Notes: a model not told the origin generated them from the sequence alone. Shown: positions 36,512-45,173, numbered from the stretch's first letter. The stretch is 64,000 nucleotides of DNA from Armatimonadota bacterium (GCA_028871815.1 JAGWMJ010000008.1:124001-188000); one strand, 5' to 3'. Numbers and translations are program-made.

Positions 36512-37829
36512 TGGCTTCGGCCAGCGCCACGGCATCGTGGCGGACGACGTCGGTCTGGCTTATGTAGTTGCCGACCACCGTACGGTAGCCTCGCGCCCGG
36601 ATGCGATCGGCATCCGGTTCCACCAGTATCGAACCTGTCTGGCGGTATTTGTCCAGCAGATTTGCGCGGGGTTGGCCATTGTTGACGAGCACCACGTTGC
36701 ATACCTTCAACCCGCAGTGGCGCTCAATGGCGTCTACGTGGTCCGAGGCTGTGAAGCGATCGGTTTCGCCAGGCTGCGTCATTACATTGCACACATAGAC
36801 CTTGACAGCAGACGAACGGTGAAGCGCTTCGGCCATGCCATGCAGCAGCAGGTTTGGCAGCACGCTGGTGAAGACGCTGCCGGGCCCCAGCACGATGACA
36901 TCCGCCGACTCTATCGCCTCCAGTACCTCAGGAAGAGGACAGGTGTCATTCGGCATGATCGACATCCGCTTTATTGCCAGTGGTGAACCGGCAATGGTGG
37001 TTTCGCCCTCAATAACGCTGCCATCTTCCATCTCAGCCTGCAGCTTCACGGCATCAGCCGTCGATGGGATAACACGGCCACGGATATTGAGGACGCGGCT
37101 GGTTTCGGCAACCGCGCGTTCAAAATCACCGCCGTTGATGGCGCACATCGCCGCGATCAGCAGGTTGCCAAAGCTGTGATCGCGCAGTCCATCTCCCACG
37201 TTCCGGGCGCCGGCCGCAGCGCCGGCTCGCATATCGGTGTTCCCAAACCGGTACTGCAGCAGGCGCGTCATCTGGTCTTCCGCGTCGGCCAGGGCAACGA
37301 GGCAGTTGCGGATATCACCGGGTGGCAGAATGTTGAGCTGCTTGCGGAGGCGTCCGGATGAGCCGCCGTCATCCGATACCGTGACGATTGCGATGATGTT
37401 GCTGCTGAAGCGCTTGAGGCCCCGCAACATGGTGCTGAGGCCGGTACCACCGCCGATAACCACAATTCGGCGCCCGCGCGAAAGACGCGACTGCTCGCTG
37501 AGCGCACTCAGGAGCTTATCGCCCTTCATATCGGGCCGGATAGCCGCTACGATCGCCGTGGTGAATCGCCAGATACTGACGAGAAAGAGGAGAATGCCGA
37601 CGGTCGTAAGCAGAATGCCGGCCGACTGCGGCTGGATGCGCAGGTGACTGAGCGTGGTGAATCCCGGCAGATCGGTGGCCGCGTGGCGCGTTCTCCGGAG
37701 CCACCGGATTCCGACCAGGATGGTGATGCCCATGCAGACGCCTGCAAGGCCAATAATAGCAAGCACCAGCCAGCGCTTCACGCGCAGCCCAGGCGCCAGA
37801 ATTCGCATGGCGCTCACCACGCGGCCCAT
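36492..37829 (-). CDS. yvcK: YvcK/CofD-like protein with N-terminal membrane anchor
   Basis: 445 residues. Two N-terminal TM helices (VLAIIGLAGVCMGITILVG and GILLTTVGILLFLVSIW) precede the cytosolic CofD-fold core beginning IVVIGGGTGLSTMLRGLKR, with VSDDGGSSGRLR, PPGDIRNCLVAL and VLGPGSVFTSVLPNLL. B. subtilis YvcK binds UDP-GlcNAc-type ligands and affects cell-wall precursor supply and gluconeogenic growth; it lacks the anchor. The ATG at 37829 overlaps the rapZ stop (TGATG). The usual third partner, whiA, is not present. Confidence 0.9.
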   Translation of the reverse strand: MGRVVSAMRILAPGLRVKRWLVLAIIGLAGVCMGITILVGIRWLRRTRHAATDLPGFTTLSHLRIQPQSAGILLTTVGILLFLVSIWRFTTAIVAAIRPDMKGDKLLSALSEQSRLSRGRRIVVIGGGTGLSTMLRGLKRFSSNIIAIVTVSDDGGSSGRLRKQLNILPPGDIRNCLVALADAEDQMTRLLQYRFGNTDMRAGAAAGARNVGDGLRDHSFGNLLIAAMCAINGGDFERAVAETSRVLNIRGRVIPSTADAVKLQAEMEDGSVIEGETTIAGSPLAIKRMSIMPNDTCPLPEVLEAIESADVIVLGPGSVFTSVLPNLLLHGMAEALHRSSAVKVYVCNVMTQPGETDRFTASDHVDAIERHCGLKVCNVVLVNNGQPRANLLDKYRQTGSILVEPDADRIRARGYRTVVGNYISQTDVVRHDAVALAEAIIRLVK

Positions 37830-38794
37830 CAACGACCGCGCGATTTCCGGGCTGTTTTGCCCTGCGCATCCTGCGTTGGGCCAGCCGCCTCATTACCGCC
37901 TGTCCAGGTCTGCTCGTCCACTTCCGGCCGGCTGGCGTTCAGGTCTCTGTGTATAAGCACCGTTTCGTATCCATCGCCTCGCAGCCGCTCCTCGAGGTCG
38001 ATCGCCAGCGTGATCGAGCGATGCTGGCCGCCGGTACAGCCGATCGCGACGTTGAGATAAGCCTTGCCCTCACGGATATAAGCCGGCAGCGCGAACGCCG
38101 TAAGTTCGTACATGCGGTCAAAGAATCCGGTAAAAAGCGGGTCGGCGTGTACGTATGCAGCCACGCCGGCGTTGCGGCCATCCAGCGCCTGCAGGTGCGG
38201 CACATAGTGCGGATTCGCCAGAAAGCGCACATCAAAGACCAGGTCGGCGTCAATCGGCAGCCCGTGTTTAAAGCCGAATGAGGTTACAGTGACGAGAAGG
38301 CTGCTGTGCCGGCCGCCGGCCCACGCGTCGAGCATCGCTTCCCGAAACTGCGCGGCTGTCATCTGGCTGGTATCCAGGACCCTGTCGGCGATCGCGCGCG
38401 CATGCGCCAGCAGGCGAAACTCGGTCGCAATCGCCTGGGCAATTCCAGCAGGAGCGCCATCCTGGGTTTTCCGGAAGAACGGGTGCGGTCGACGCGTCTC
38501 TTTGAACCGACGAATGAGCGTCTCTTCGGAACTATCCAGGTAGAGCAGATCGGTCTGTATGCCGTGCTCCCTCAACTCCGCTATATACCGCTGCAGGCCG
38601 GCAAACGGCGCGCCACACCTCGGATCCACGACCACGGCCATCTGCCGTGTTTTGATCGACTGGCAGTACTCTGCCAGTTCGGGAAGCATACTGGGCGGCA
38701 GATTGTCTGCCGCGTAGAATCCGGCGTCTTCCAGGCAGTTCAGAGCAAGCGTCTTTCCGGCTCCGGATGGGCCGGTGATGATGAGGCACTTCAT
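37829..38794 (-). CDS. rapZ: RapZ/YvcJ P-loop nucleotide-binding protein
   Basis: 321 residues with Walker A GPSGAGKTLAL at residues 8-18, the conserved FYAADNLPPSMLPELAEY, DSSEETLIRRFKETRRPHP, and the C-terminal domain motif GCTGGQHRSITLA. RapZ binds GlcNAc-6-P and small RNAs in E. coli and controls amino-sugar synthesis; in other phyla the function is less clear. A short Pro/Lys/Arg-rich tail follows. It is translationally coupled to yvcK. Confidence 0.93.
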   Translation of the reverse strand: MKCLIITGPSGAGKTLALNCLEDAGFYAADNLPPSMLPELAEYCQSIKTRQMAVVVDPRCGAPFAGLQRYIAELREHGIQTDLLYLDSSEETLIRRFKETRRPHPFFRKTQDGAPAGIAQAIATEFRLLAHARAIADRVLDTSQMTAAQFREAMLDAWAGGRHSSLLVTVTSFGFKHGLPIDADLVFDVRFLANPHYVPHLQALDGRNAGVAAYVHADPLFTGFFDRMYELTAFALPAYIREGKAYLNVAIGCTGGQHRSITLAIDLEERLRGDGYETVLIHRDLNASRPEVDEQTWTGGNEAAGPTQDAQGKTARKSRGR

Positions 38795-38826
38795 GGGGAG
38801 CTTTCGGCGGCACGTGTCCTACGACG

Positions 38827-38832
38827 ATTATC
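38827..38832 (-). promoter_or_regulatory. Extended -10 element of rapZ-yvcK
   Basis: On the minus strand TGCGATAAT forms an extended -10 (TGn plus GATAAT) about 33 bases before the rapZ ATG. No good -35 is visible, which is usual for extended -10 promoters. Confidence 0.5.
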
Positions 38833-38903
38833 GCACAATCCTGCGACTTTGAACGAAGCGATAGCCGCTTGCATGCAGCCCCGAATCTATTTTTCTGTTT
38901 TCC

Positions 38904-38932
38904 TTGACTTGCATGTACAGGCCGTGTATACT
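38904..38932 (+). promoter_or_regulatory. Strong sigma-70-type promoter of the RRM gene
   Basis: TTGACT (38904-38909) and TATACT (38927-38932) are separated by exactly 17 bp, near-consensus in both boxes. Transcription would begin near 38939, about 183 bases before the ATG at 39122. Confidence 0.85.
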
Positions 38933-38938
38933 GCTCGC

Positions 38939-39121
38939 GAAGGTTTGCACCTCTAAAGACATGGAAGCCTGTTCGCCCACAGGCATTGCGATTGGTCCGT
39001 TCCCTGGTCCTCCCCGCTTCGCCCAAGGCCACGATCCTGCTCAACCCGAGGTGACTCACTTTTCCGTGCCGGCATGTGCCGGTGCGTCTCTGGTTCTGTG
39101 TCTTAAGGAGATCGTGCGGAT
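38939..39121 (+). promoter_or_regulatory. Long 5' leader of the RRM gene
   Basis: About 183 untranslated bases lie between the predicted transcription start and the ATG. They contain a hairpin GCCTGT-TCGCCC-ACAGGC (38967-38984) and a palindrome CCGGCA-TG-TGCCGG near 39069-39082. An AAGGAG site (39105-39110) lies 11 bases before the ATG. Long leaders are typical of cold-induced RNA-binding protein genes, so post-transcriptional control is plausible (inference). Confidence 0.5.
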
Positions 39122-39490
39122 ATGGCAAAGCGGATTTATGTGGGCGGACTGCCCTACTCGGCGACGGAAGAGGACCTCGAGAGCCTTTTCGCGGCCGCCG
39201 GCAAAGTGACCGATACGGTGATCGTCACCGATCGCTACACCGGTCAGGCTCGTGGGTTCGGCTTCGTAGAGATGGCGTCGGACGATGAGGCCGACAAGGC
39301 AATCAGCCAGCTGAACGGCGCACAGATGGGCGGTCGCACGCTCACCGTGAACGAGGCCAAGCCGCGGGACGACCGTCCCGGCGGTGGTGGCGGCGGCGGT
39401 GGCCGTGGTGGCAGTGGTGGCGGCGGTGGCGGGCGCGGTGGCGACCGGTACTCCGACAAGGGCTTTGGCAGCGGCGGTGGTCGCTGGTAG
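39122..39490 (+). CDS. Glycine-rich RRM RNA-binding protein
   Basis: 122 residues: a single RNA-recognition motif (residues 3-80) with RNP2 IYVGGL (5-10) and RNP1 RGFGFVEM (44-51), followed by a Gly/Arg-rich tail of RGG-like repeats. The fold and tail match the bacterial cold-inducible Rbp family, single-stranded RNA binders or chaperones. It is monocistronic: strong promoter, long leader and a terminator after it. Confidence 0.94.
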   Translation: MAKRIYVGGLPYSATEEDLESLFAAAGKVTDTVIVTDRYTGQARGFGFVEMASDDEADKAISQLNGAQMGGRTLTVNEAKPRDDRPGGGGGGGGRGGSGGGGGGRGGDRYSDKGFGSGGGRW

Positions 39491-39519
39491 GTCGCCCGGA
39501 CGAAAACTCACACGGGTTG

Positions 39520-39545
39520 TGTCAGCCGCGCCATTGCGGCTGACA
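39520..39545 (+). terminator. Perfect 10-bp hairpin after the RRM gene
   Basis: TGTCAGCCGC-GCCATT-GCGGCTGACA, a 10-bp perfect stem with a six-base loop, 30 bases after the RRM stop. It has no T-run, so it is more likely an mRNA 3'-end stabiliser or Rho-assisted site than an intrinsic terminator. Confidence 0.55.
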
Positions 39546-39644
39546 TAGCGGGTCAAGTTCCTGGAGCCGGTTGGCGACTGTGCGGCACAAACTGCAAGTA
39601 GCGCCGGTCGAGCTGTCTGTGTGAGCGCACTCCTCATGATTGGC

Positions 39645-39682
39645 GGGCATCCGGCGGTAATACCGCCGGATGCCCATTTTTA
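39645..39682 (+). terminator. Intrinsic terminator of the RRM transcript
   Basis: GGGCATCCGGCGGTA pairs perfectly with TACCGCCGGATGCCC (39645-39675, tight loop), followed by ATTTTTATT. This is a textbook Rho-independent terminator and separates the RRM gene from the next one, which begins only 43 bases later. Confidence 0.93.
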
Positions 39683-39724
39683 TTGGTCGCCGGTTATTAC
39701 CAGCCGCGGAAACCGCAGTCTCGA

Positions 39725-40855
39725 ATGAAACCGATCAAGCGCCTCGCCGCGGTCGCCACGCTTTCTGCTTTCGCCACCGTAGGCGCGGTATCTGTCGGCT
39801 CACCGTTACGCACCAGAGCAAACCTCAAAGGCGACACTCGGTTTGGCATAACGCGGTTCCCTTATGACCTCACGGTGGCTGCCGTGATCAAGTCGCAAGC
39901 GATTGCCGACAGCGCCTCCACGCTCCTGCCGGTTCATCTGGATGACGGAGTGCCCTGGAAGCAGCTTCTTGCCCACCAACCGCTGCCACCGGCCATGCAG
40001 GCCGATTGGCGCCGAATCGCCGCATCGGTTCCGATCGGACGGCCGGTCTACGTTGGATTGGCTTGTCTGGCAGCAGACCGCTTGAATCTGGCTACCGGTA
40101 CCGATGGTCACAAGCATCTGCCACTGCCCGCCGCGCTGATCGGCGCTCCGTTGGATAGTCCGATAGTCAGACACGCGTGGCTGGCATACGCACATGATGC
40201 GATCTCGGCATTTCATCCACGCTGGTTAAACCTGGGGATCGAAGCCGGCGAGGGGCTGCTGGCAAACCCGGTCCGCTGGCGCCAGTTTACGGCCCTCTAC
40301 TCCTGGGTGAGAGCAGCGCTCAAGCGGTCCAATCCCACAGTGAGCACCGGCATCTCATTTGGCCTCAACTGGCTCCGCGTACCCGTGTACGCTGCGCGCG
40401 CGCGTCCGCTGGTGAATAACAGCGACTTCCTGGGACTGAGCTTCTATCCTTCTGCGTCTGCATTTGATTTGAAGATCGGCCTGCCCGTCGGCGGACCCGG
40501 CAGAGCCGCATGGACCACTCCGCTGGATTGGGTGCACTCGTGGGCGCACAAGCCGATCGCGCTATGCGAAACCGGATATGCATCCCGCGACTGCACCGTA
40601 CCGCAGTACCACCTGCATCTCGCCGGAAACGTGCGGCTGGAGGCAGATTACGTACACGATCTGTTCCAGATCGCAAGGAAGGACCACTATCTGTTCGTGG
40701 TATGGTTCCTTGCGGTGGACTATGACGCCCTCTACCACCGCGTGGGCCATGGTCAGGACGCCATGAAGATCTGGCGGAATATGGGGCTTTTTGACAGTGC
40801 CTTGAAGGCAAAGCCGGCCTGGTCGGCGTGGATGGCCGGATTACACAACCGATAG
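39725..40855 (+). CDS. Secreted TIM-barrel glycoside-hydrolase-like protein (clan GH-A-like)
   Basis: 376 residues with a signal peptide (MKPIKRLAAVATLSAFATVGAVSVG). The mature part follows a TIM-barrel rhythm: RWLNLGIEAGEGLL near the middle could hold the acid/base Glu, DFLGLSFYPSA is a typical beta-6/7 segment, and KPIALCETGYAS carries the probable nucleophile Glu, as in GH53/GH17-type enzymes. ATG 39725 starts the signal peptide cleanly; ATG/GTG 39683 would overlap the terminator tail. Substrate not predictable. It stands alone between terminator and the TetR operon. Confidence 0.7.
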   Translation: MKPIKRLAAVATLSAFATVGAVSVGSPLRTRANLKGDTRFGITRFPYDLTVAAVIKSQAIADSASTLLPVHLDDGVPWKQLLAHQPLPPAMQADWRRIAASVPIGRPVYVGLACLAADRLNLATGTDGHKHLPLPAALIGAPLDSPIVRHAWLAYAHDAISAFHPRWLNLGIEAGEGLLANPVRWRQFTALYSWVRAALKRSNPTVSTGISFGLNWLRVPVYAARARPLVNNSDFLGLSFYPSASAFDLKIGLPVGGPGRAAWTTPLDWVHSWAHKPIALCETGYASRDCTVPQYHLHLAGNVRLEADYVHDLFQIARKDHYLFVVWFLAVDYDALYHRVGHGQDAMKIWRNMGLFDSALKAKPAWSAWMAGLHNR

Positions 40856-40906
40856 GCACAAGAACCGGATTCTGGCTGTGGCCCGATACTCCGTACTCGC
40901 TTCTGG

Positions 40907-40935
40907 TTGACATGCGTGCTGAATTTGGCGATAAT
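40907..40935 (+). promoter_or_regulatory. Promoter of the TetR-HlyD-ABC operon
   Basis: TTGACA (40907-40912) and GATAAT (40930-40935) with 17-bp spacing. The predicted start near 40942 falls inside the palindrome at 40938-40955, so a bound repressor would block initiation. Confidence 0.85.
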
Positions 40936-40937
40936 GT

Positions 40938-40955
40938 TGATTGACTGGTCAATCA
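40938..40955. promoter_or_regulatory. Palindromic TetR-type operator
   Basis: TGATTGAC-TG-GTCAATCA: perfect 8-base arms around a 2-base centre, starting 2 bases after the -10 box and ending 20 bases before the tetR ATG. The size and position fit an autoregulatory TetR site. Confidence 0.8.
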
Positions 40956-40975
40956 CGAATTAACCCGGTGGTGGC

Positions 40976-41629
40976 ATGGCAGGTAGACGCGAAGCGGCGC
41001 GCGACGAGCGACGGCGCCAGATTGTGGATGGGGCGCTGCGGGTGTTTGCGTCGCGAGGATTCTTGGCAGCCACAAATCGTGATATCGCAATGGCGGCAGG
41101 TATCGGCTCGCCCGGGCTCATCTACCACTACTTTGCCAGCAAAGGGGAGCTGCTTCGCGCAGTGATTGAACGCCACTCTCCGCCTTTGCAGCTGCTGGCC
41201 CACCGCGAGGAGATATCCGCATTGCCGGTAGAAGCAGCGCTGCGCCGGATCGGCAGCGCCTTCATCCAGGCGGTCAATGATGACCAGATCGGGCCATGCA
41301 TGCGGATGATGATTGGCGAAGCCTCGCGCTCAACGGAGTTTGCCGCGCTTCTTAGCGAGGTCGGGCCGATGCCTCTCTGGCGGTTTCTGGCCGGGTATCT
41401 CGGTGACCGGATGGCGGCCGGCCTCCTGCGTCCCGAGGACCCGGATGCCGCTGCGCGCTGCTTTATCGGGCCCCTCGTCTCCTACATGGTTCAGCGGCGG
41501 GTGCTCTGCCAGGCTGCGGCAGCCGAGCTCGATACCCACGAGCTGCTTGAGACGACGATCCGTATATTTCTGCACGGAATGCAGCTGCCTGCCGGCGCCG
41601 CGGCTGCACTACCCGGAGCGTCGCGATGA
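40976..41629 (+). CDS. TetR-family transcriptional repressor (CecR-like context)
   Basis: 217 residues. The N-terminal helix-turn-helix domain reads RRQIVDGALRVFASRGF...TNRDIAMAAGIGSPGLIYHYFASKGELL, typical TetR, followed by a ligand-binding helical domain. It overlaps the HlyD gene by 4 bases (ATGA) and probably controls its own operon through the palindrome at 40938-40955. The gene order resembles E. coli cecR(ybiH)-ybhG-ybhF-ybhSR. Confidence 0.92.
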   Translation: MAGRREAARDERRRQIVDGALRVFASRGFLAATNRDIAMAAGIGSPGLIYHYFASKGELLRAVIERHSPPLQLLAHREEISALPVEAALRRIGSAFIQAVNDDQIGPCMRMMIGEASRSTEFAALLSEVGPMPLWRFLAGYLGDRMAAGLLRPEDPDAAARCFIGPLVSYMVQRRVLCQAAAAELDTHELLETTIRIFLHGMQLPAGAAAALPGASR

Positions 41630-43086
41630 AACTCTTGAATCCGAAGTTGATCGTTCCTGTCGTCCTCGTAACGGCGCTCGGCGCCGCCAGCTGGTATGTG
41701 GAAGCCCAGCGCACTCAGGAGCGGAGCGTGCTTTCGGGCTTTTTCGAGAGTCAACCCTGCGTCGTCGCATCGCGGGTGACGGGCCGCGTACAGCAGCTGC
41801 TGGTTACGGAGGGCGAAGCCGTGCGAGCCGGCCAACCACTCGCCCTGCTGAACGCTGCGCCGGACGACGCGTTGCTGAAGCAGAAGCTGGCGCTGGAGGG
41901 GCAGGCCGCGGCGGCGCTACGGGAGGCGGTACGCGGGCCCCGGAGAGAGGATATTACACGGCAGTCGGCCGCGGTTGCGGAGGCGCAAGCCAATCTGGCG
42001 GCTCTTACAGCCGGCACGCGCCCGGAGGAGATTGCGCAGCAACGGGCACGGCTGGCTCAGGCTCAGGATGCCCTGCGGAAACTGCTTGCCGGTCCCCGAC
42101 CGCAGGAGGTAGCACAGGCCCGCGCGCTGGCGCACAGCGCTGCCGCCCAGCTTGCGGCGGCGCGCCGTGGCCCGACTCAGCAGGAGCGTGCCGAGGCTGC
42201 CGCAAGGCTGCAGGGCGCCAGGGCACAGGAACAACTGGCCCGCGCCGACGCGGCGCGCTACGCGGCACTGTACGCGCAGCAGGCGATCAGCCGGCAGGCA
42301 TACGATCAGGCTCAGGCAGCTCTCAAATCGGCGGTAGCGAACCGTTCGGCGCTGCAGCAAGCATTTATCCGTGCCGCAAAGGGCACACCTGCCGATGAGT
42401 TGCGCCAGGTTCAGCAGCAGGCTGCTGCGGCGCAGGCGGCGCTTTCACTGGTGCTGGCGGGAGCGCGCAGCCAGGATATTGCCGCTGCGCGCGCGCTGGT
42501 GGCACAGCAGCAGGCCGCCCTGATCGAGATGGTTCACGGTCCGCGACCGCAGGACATTGAAGCGGCCCGCGCGCGCATGGCGCAGCAGCAGGCGGCACTG
42601 AACGAGCTGCTTGCCGGCAGCCGCCCGGAGCAGATCGCGCAGGCAAGAGCTGCGCTGGCTGCGGCCTCCGCCGCGGCAGAGAGCGTTGCAGCGAGCGTGC
42701 ATGACAGCGTTGTGCGCGCTCCGGAGGCCGGCGTCATACTGAGCGTTCCCGTGTCCGTCGGCGACCTGCTGCCGGCCGGGGCGGAAGTGATGAAGATGGA
42801 GGACCCGACCGACATCTGGGTCCGCGTCTACATCCCTGAGACCGAGCTATCGCAGGTGAGCCCGGGCGACGCCGCGACGCTGCGGTGCGATGGCATTGCG
42901 CAGCCGGTCGGCGCTGTTGTAGAGAGTGTTTCGCCAACCGGCGAGTTCACTCCCGTGAATCTGCAGACGCCTGAAGAGCGCGGAAAGCAGGTTTTCGGCG
43001 TACGGTTGCGGCTGAAGCCGGCCGACCCGCGCGTGAAGGCCGGAATGTACGCGACCGTGGTCAAGCTCGGGAGCTGGACGCCCTAG
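41626..43086 (+). CDS. HlyD/YbhG-type adaptor with repeated coiled-coil hairpin
   Basis: 486 residues: an N-terminal TM anchor (LIVPVVLVTALGAASWYV), a lipoyl half (SRVTGRVQQLLVTEGEAV), a long helical hairpin, the second lipoyl half (VRAPEAGVILSVPVSVGD) and barrel domain. The hairpin carries 26-residue repeats starting with G-x-R-P-x-(D/E)-(I/V): about residues 104, 130, 156 and 182 on the ascending arm and 279, 305 and 331 on the descending arm. It bridges the ABC exporter to an outer-membrane duct, which must be encoded elsewhere. Confidence 0.9.
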   Translation: MKLLNPKLIVPVVLVTALGAASWYVEAQRTQERSVLSGFFESQPCVVASRVTGRVQQLLVTEGEAVRAGQPLALLNAAPDDALLKQKLALEGQAAAALREAVRGPRREDITRQSAAVAEAQANLAALTAGTRPEEIAQQRARLAQAQDALRKLLAGPRPQEVAQARALAHSAAAQLAAARRGPTQQERAEAAARLQGARAQEQLARADAARYAALYAQQAISRQAYDQAQAALKSAVANRSALQQAFIRAAKGTPADELRQVQQQAAAAQAALSLVLAGARSQDIAAARALVAQQQAALIEMVHGPRPQDIEAARARMAQQQAALNELLAGSRPEQIAQARAALAAASAAAESVAASVHDSVVRAPEAGVILSVPVSVGDLLPAGAEVMKMEDPTDIWVRVYIPETELSQVSPGDAATLRCDGIAQPVGAVVESVSPTGEFTPVNLQTPEERGKQVFGVRLRLKPADPRVKAGMYATVVKLGSWTP

Positions 43087-43101
43087 CCGGCCATTACCGC
43101 C

Positions 43102-44055
43102 ATGACACCCACGTCAAACGCTATTGAAGCGCTGGCGCTTACCCGCCGCTTTGGCGCGGTTACGGCCGTGGACGCCGTCTCATTTACGGTTGCGCCCGGC
43201 AGTATCTTCGGCTTCCTTGGGCCGAACGGCAGCGGCAAAACCACCTGTATGCGGATGCTTTGCGGCGTGCTTACGCCAACATCGGGCACGGCGACGGTAA
43301 GCGGCCACGATGTGGTGCGCAATCCCGAAGCGGTAAAGCGCTCGATCGGTTATATGAATCAGGCATTCAGCCTCTACCGCGACCTTACAGTATCGGAAAA
43401 TCTGGACTTCTTCGGCGGTATTTACGGACTGAGTGGCGCAAATCTGCGGCAGCGCAAAGAGGCAGTGGCCAACCTGGTCGGTATCGTGCCATATATGGAT
43501 CGCCAGAGCCAGTTTCTATCCGGCGGCTGGAAGCAGCGGCTGGCGCTTGCTGCGGCGCTAATCCACGAGCCGGAGATTCTGTTTCTGGATGAACCTACGG
43601 CGGGTGTTGATCCGGTTGCGCGACGGCTGCTGTGGGATTTGCTGTTTGAGTTGGCCGCTGCCGGCAAAACCCTCTTTGTAACCACGCACTACATGGATGA
43701 AGCCGAGCGCTGCAGCCAGATCGCCTACATCTATATGTCCCGGCTGATGGTGCACGGAACACCGCAGGAGCTGAAGTCGCTGCCGGCCGTGTCACCAGCC
43801 GGAACGCGACGCGTCGCTATTGAATGCGATGCCACAGCGGCGGCGCTCTCGGCTGTAAAGCAGCAGCCATTCGCTCTGGATGCCACCCTCGTGGAGGCCG
43901 AGGTGCACATGCAGGTACCCAACACCACCAGCGATGCGGATCTGCTGGCCTTTTTGCATGAACACGGCATAAGGGATGCCGCTATTCGTCCGGCGACGCC
44001 ACTGCTGGAAGATGTGTTTGTTACTCTGACGCGCGCTCAGGACCAGAAGGCGTGA
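43102..44055 (+). CDS. ABC transporter ATP-binding protein (YbhF-like)
   Basis: 317 residues with Walker A GPNGSGKTT, Q-loop MNQAFSLYRDLTVSENL, signature LSGGWKQRLALA, Walker B ILFLDEPTAGVD and the switch His in VTTHYMDEAERC. The C-terminal 90 residues are a regulatory domain. A single NBD is present, in contrast to the double E. coli YbhF. It overlaps the permease gene (GTGA). Confidence 0.92.
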   Translation: MTPTSNAIEALALTRRFGAVTAVDAVSFTVAPGSIFGFLGPNGSGKTTCMRMLCGVLTPTSGTATVSGHDVVRNPEAVKRSIGYMNQAFSLYRDLTVSENLDFFGGIYGLSGANLRQRKEAVANLVGIVPYMDRQSQFLSGGWKQRLALAAALIHEPEILFLDEPTAGVDPVARRLLWDLLFELAAAGKTLFVTTHYMDEAERCSQIAYIYMSRLMVHGTPQELKSLPAVSPAGTRRVAIECDATAAALSAVKQQPFALDATLVEAEVHMQVPNTTSDADLLAFLHEHGIRDAAIRPATPLLEDVFVTLTRAQDQKA

Positions 44056-45140
44056 GAGCGGCGCTTTTCGGCTTCAGGCGAATCCTGCTCAAGGAGTTCC
44101 TGCATATCAGCCGTGACCGCACGACGCTCGTGTTCGCGTTGGTAGTTCCGCTGCTGCAGTTGGTGCTGTTCGGCTACGCGATCAACTTCGACGTTCGGCA
44201 TGTACGTACGGTTGTGGTCGATATGGATCACTCCGCGGAGAGTGCAGCCTATATCCGGCGTCTCCAGAGTACCGAGGAGTTGGCTGTGGTGCGGTACGCG
44301 GCTACGCCGGAGGCTGCGGTGGAGGCGCTGCGAAGGAACGACGAGCGTGTGGCAGTGATTATTCCCGCCGATTTCCACCGCAGATTCGGTACGGGAAAGC
44401 CGGCGGTTGTGCACGTTCTCATCGACGGCAGCGACGGCCAGGTTGCCGGCCCCGCCCGCTCGGCAATTGCCGGTGAAAGTGGCGCCACCGGACCGGCTGC
44501 GGTGGATGCACGCGTCGATGTCCTCTTCAACCCCGACATCCGCACCGCCATCTACACTATTCCCGGCCTGGTGTGCGTGCTGCTCCAGTTGGTCACGGTT
44601 TCCCTCACCAGCTTCAGCCTTGTGCGTGAGCGGGAGCAGGGAACATTGGAACAACTCATCGTAACGCCGGTGGGCCGGCTGGGGCTGATTCTCGGTAAGA
44701 TTGCTCCGTACGCCCTGTTGGCGCTGGCCGAGCTGGTTGCCATCGTGTTCCTCGGCAGATTGATCTTCGATATCGAGATAGCCGGCAGCTTTCTGCTGCT
44801 GATGGTGCTCTCGGTTCCGTTCATTCTGGCGGCGCTCTCGATGGGCCTGTTCATCAGCACGACGGCCCGCAATCAGGTGCAGGCGATGCAGATGACGATG
44901 CTCACAACCATGCCATCCATTCTGCTCTCCGGTTATATCGCCCCGCGCGAAACGCTGCCGGCGCCTCTATACATCATCTCCGACCTGTTTCCTGTCACCT
45001 GGTTTATTCAGATCAGCCGGGGCATTATGGTGCGCGGAGCGGGTATTGCCGACCTCTGGACCTCCGTCATTCCGCTCACACTGATCGCGGTTGCTCTTAT
45101 TGCGGCAGCCACACTGCGGTTCCACAAGAGTGCCGAATAG
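44052..45140 (+). CDS. ABC-2 type permease (YbhS/YbhR-like)
   Basis: 362 residues: one N-terminal TM (TLVFALVVPLLQLVLFGYA), a large extracytoplasmic domain of about 140 residues, and a C-terminal block of five TM helices including FSLVREREQGTLEQLIVTP, the ABC-2 hallmark. The GTG start overlaps the ATPase stop. Only one permease is present, so it should act as a homodimer. Likely exports amphiphilic compounds with the upstream adaptor. Confidence 0.92.
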   Translation: MRAALFGFRRILLKEFLHISRDRTTLVFALVVPLLQLVLFGYAINFDVRHVRTVVVDMDHSAESAAYIRRLQSTEELAVVRYAATPEAAVEALRRNDERVAVIIPADFHRRFGTGKPAVVHVLIDGSDGQVAGPARSAIAGESGATGPAAVDARVDVLFNPDIRTAIYTIPGLVCVLLQLVTVSLTSFSLVREREQGTLEQLIVTPVGRLGLILGKIAPYALLALAELVAIVFLGRLIFDIEIAGSFLLLMVLSVPFILAALSMGLFISTTARNQVQAMQMTMLTTMPSILLSGYIAPRETLPAPLYIISDLFPVTWFIQISRGIMVRGAGIADLWTSVIPLTLIAVALIAAATLRFHKSAE

Positions 45141-45173
45141 CGACTATTCCGCACCAGGCCGTTACCAGGCCGA

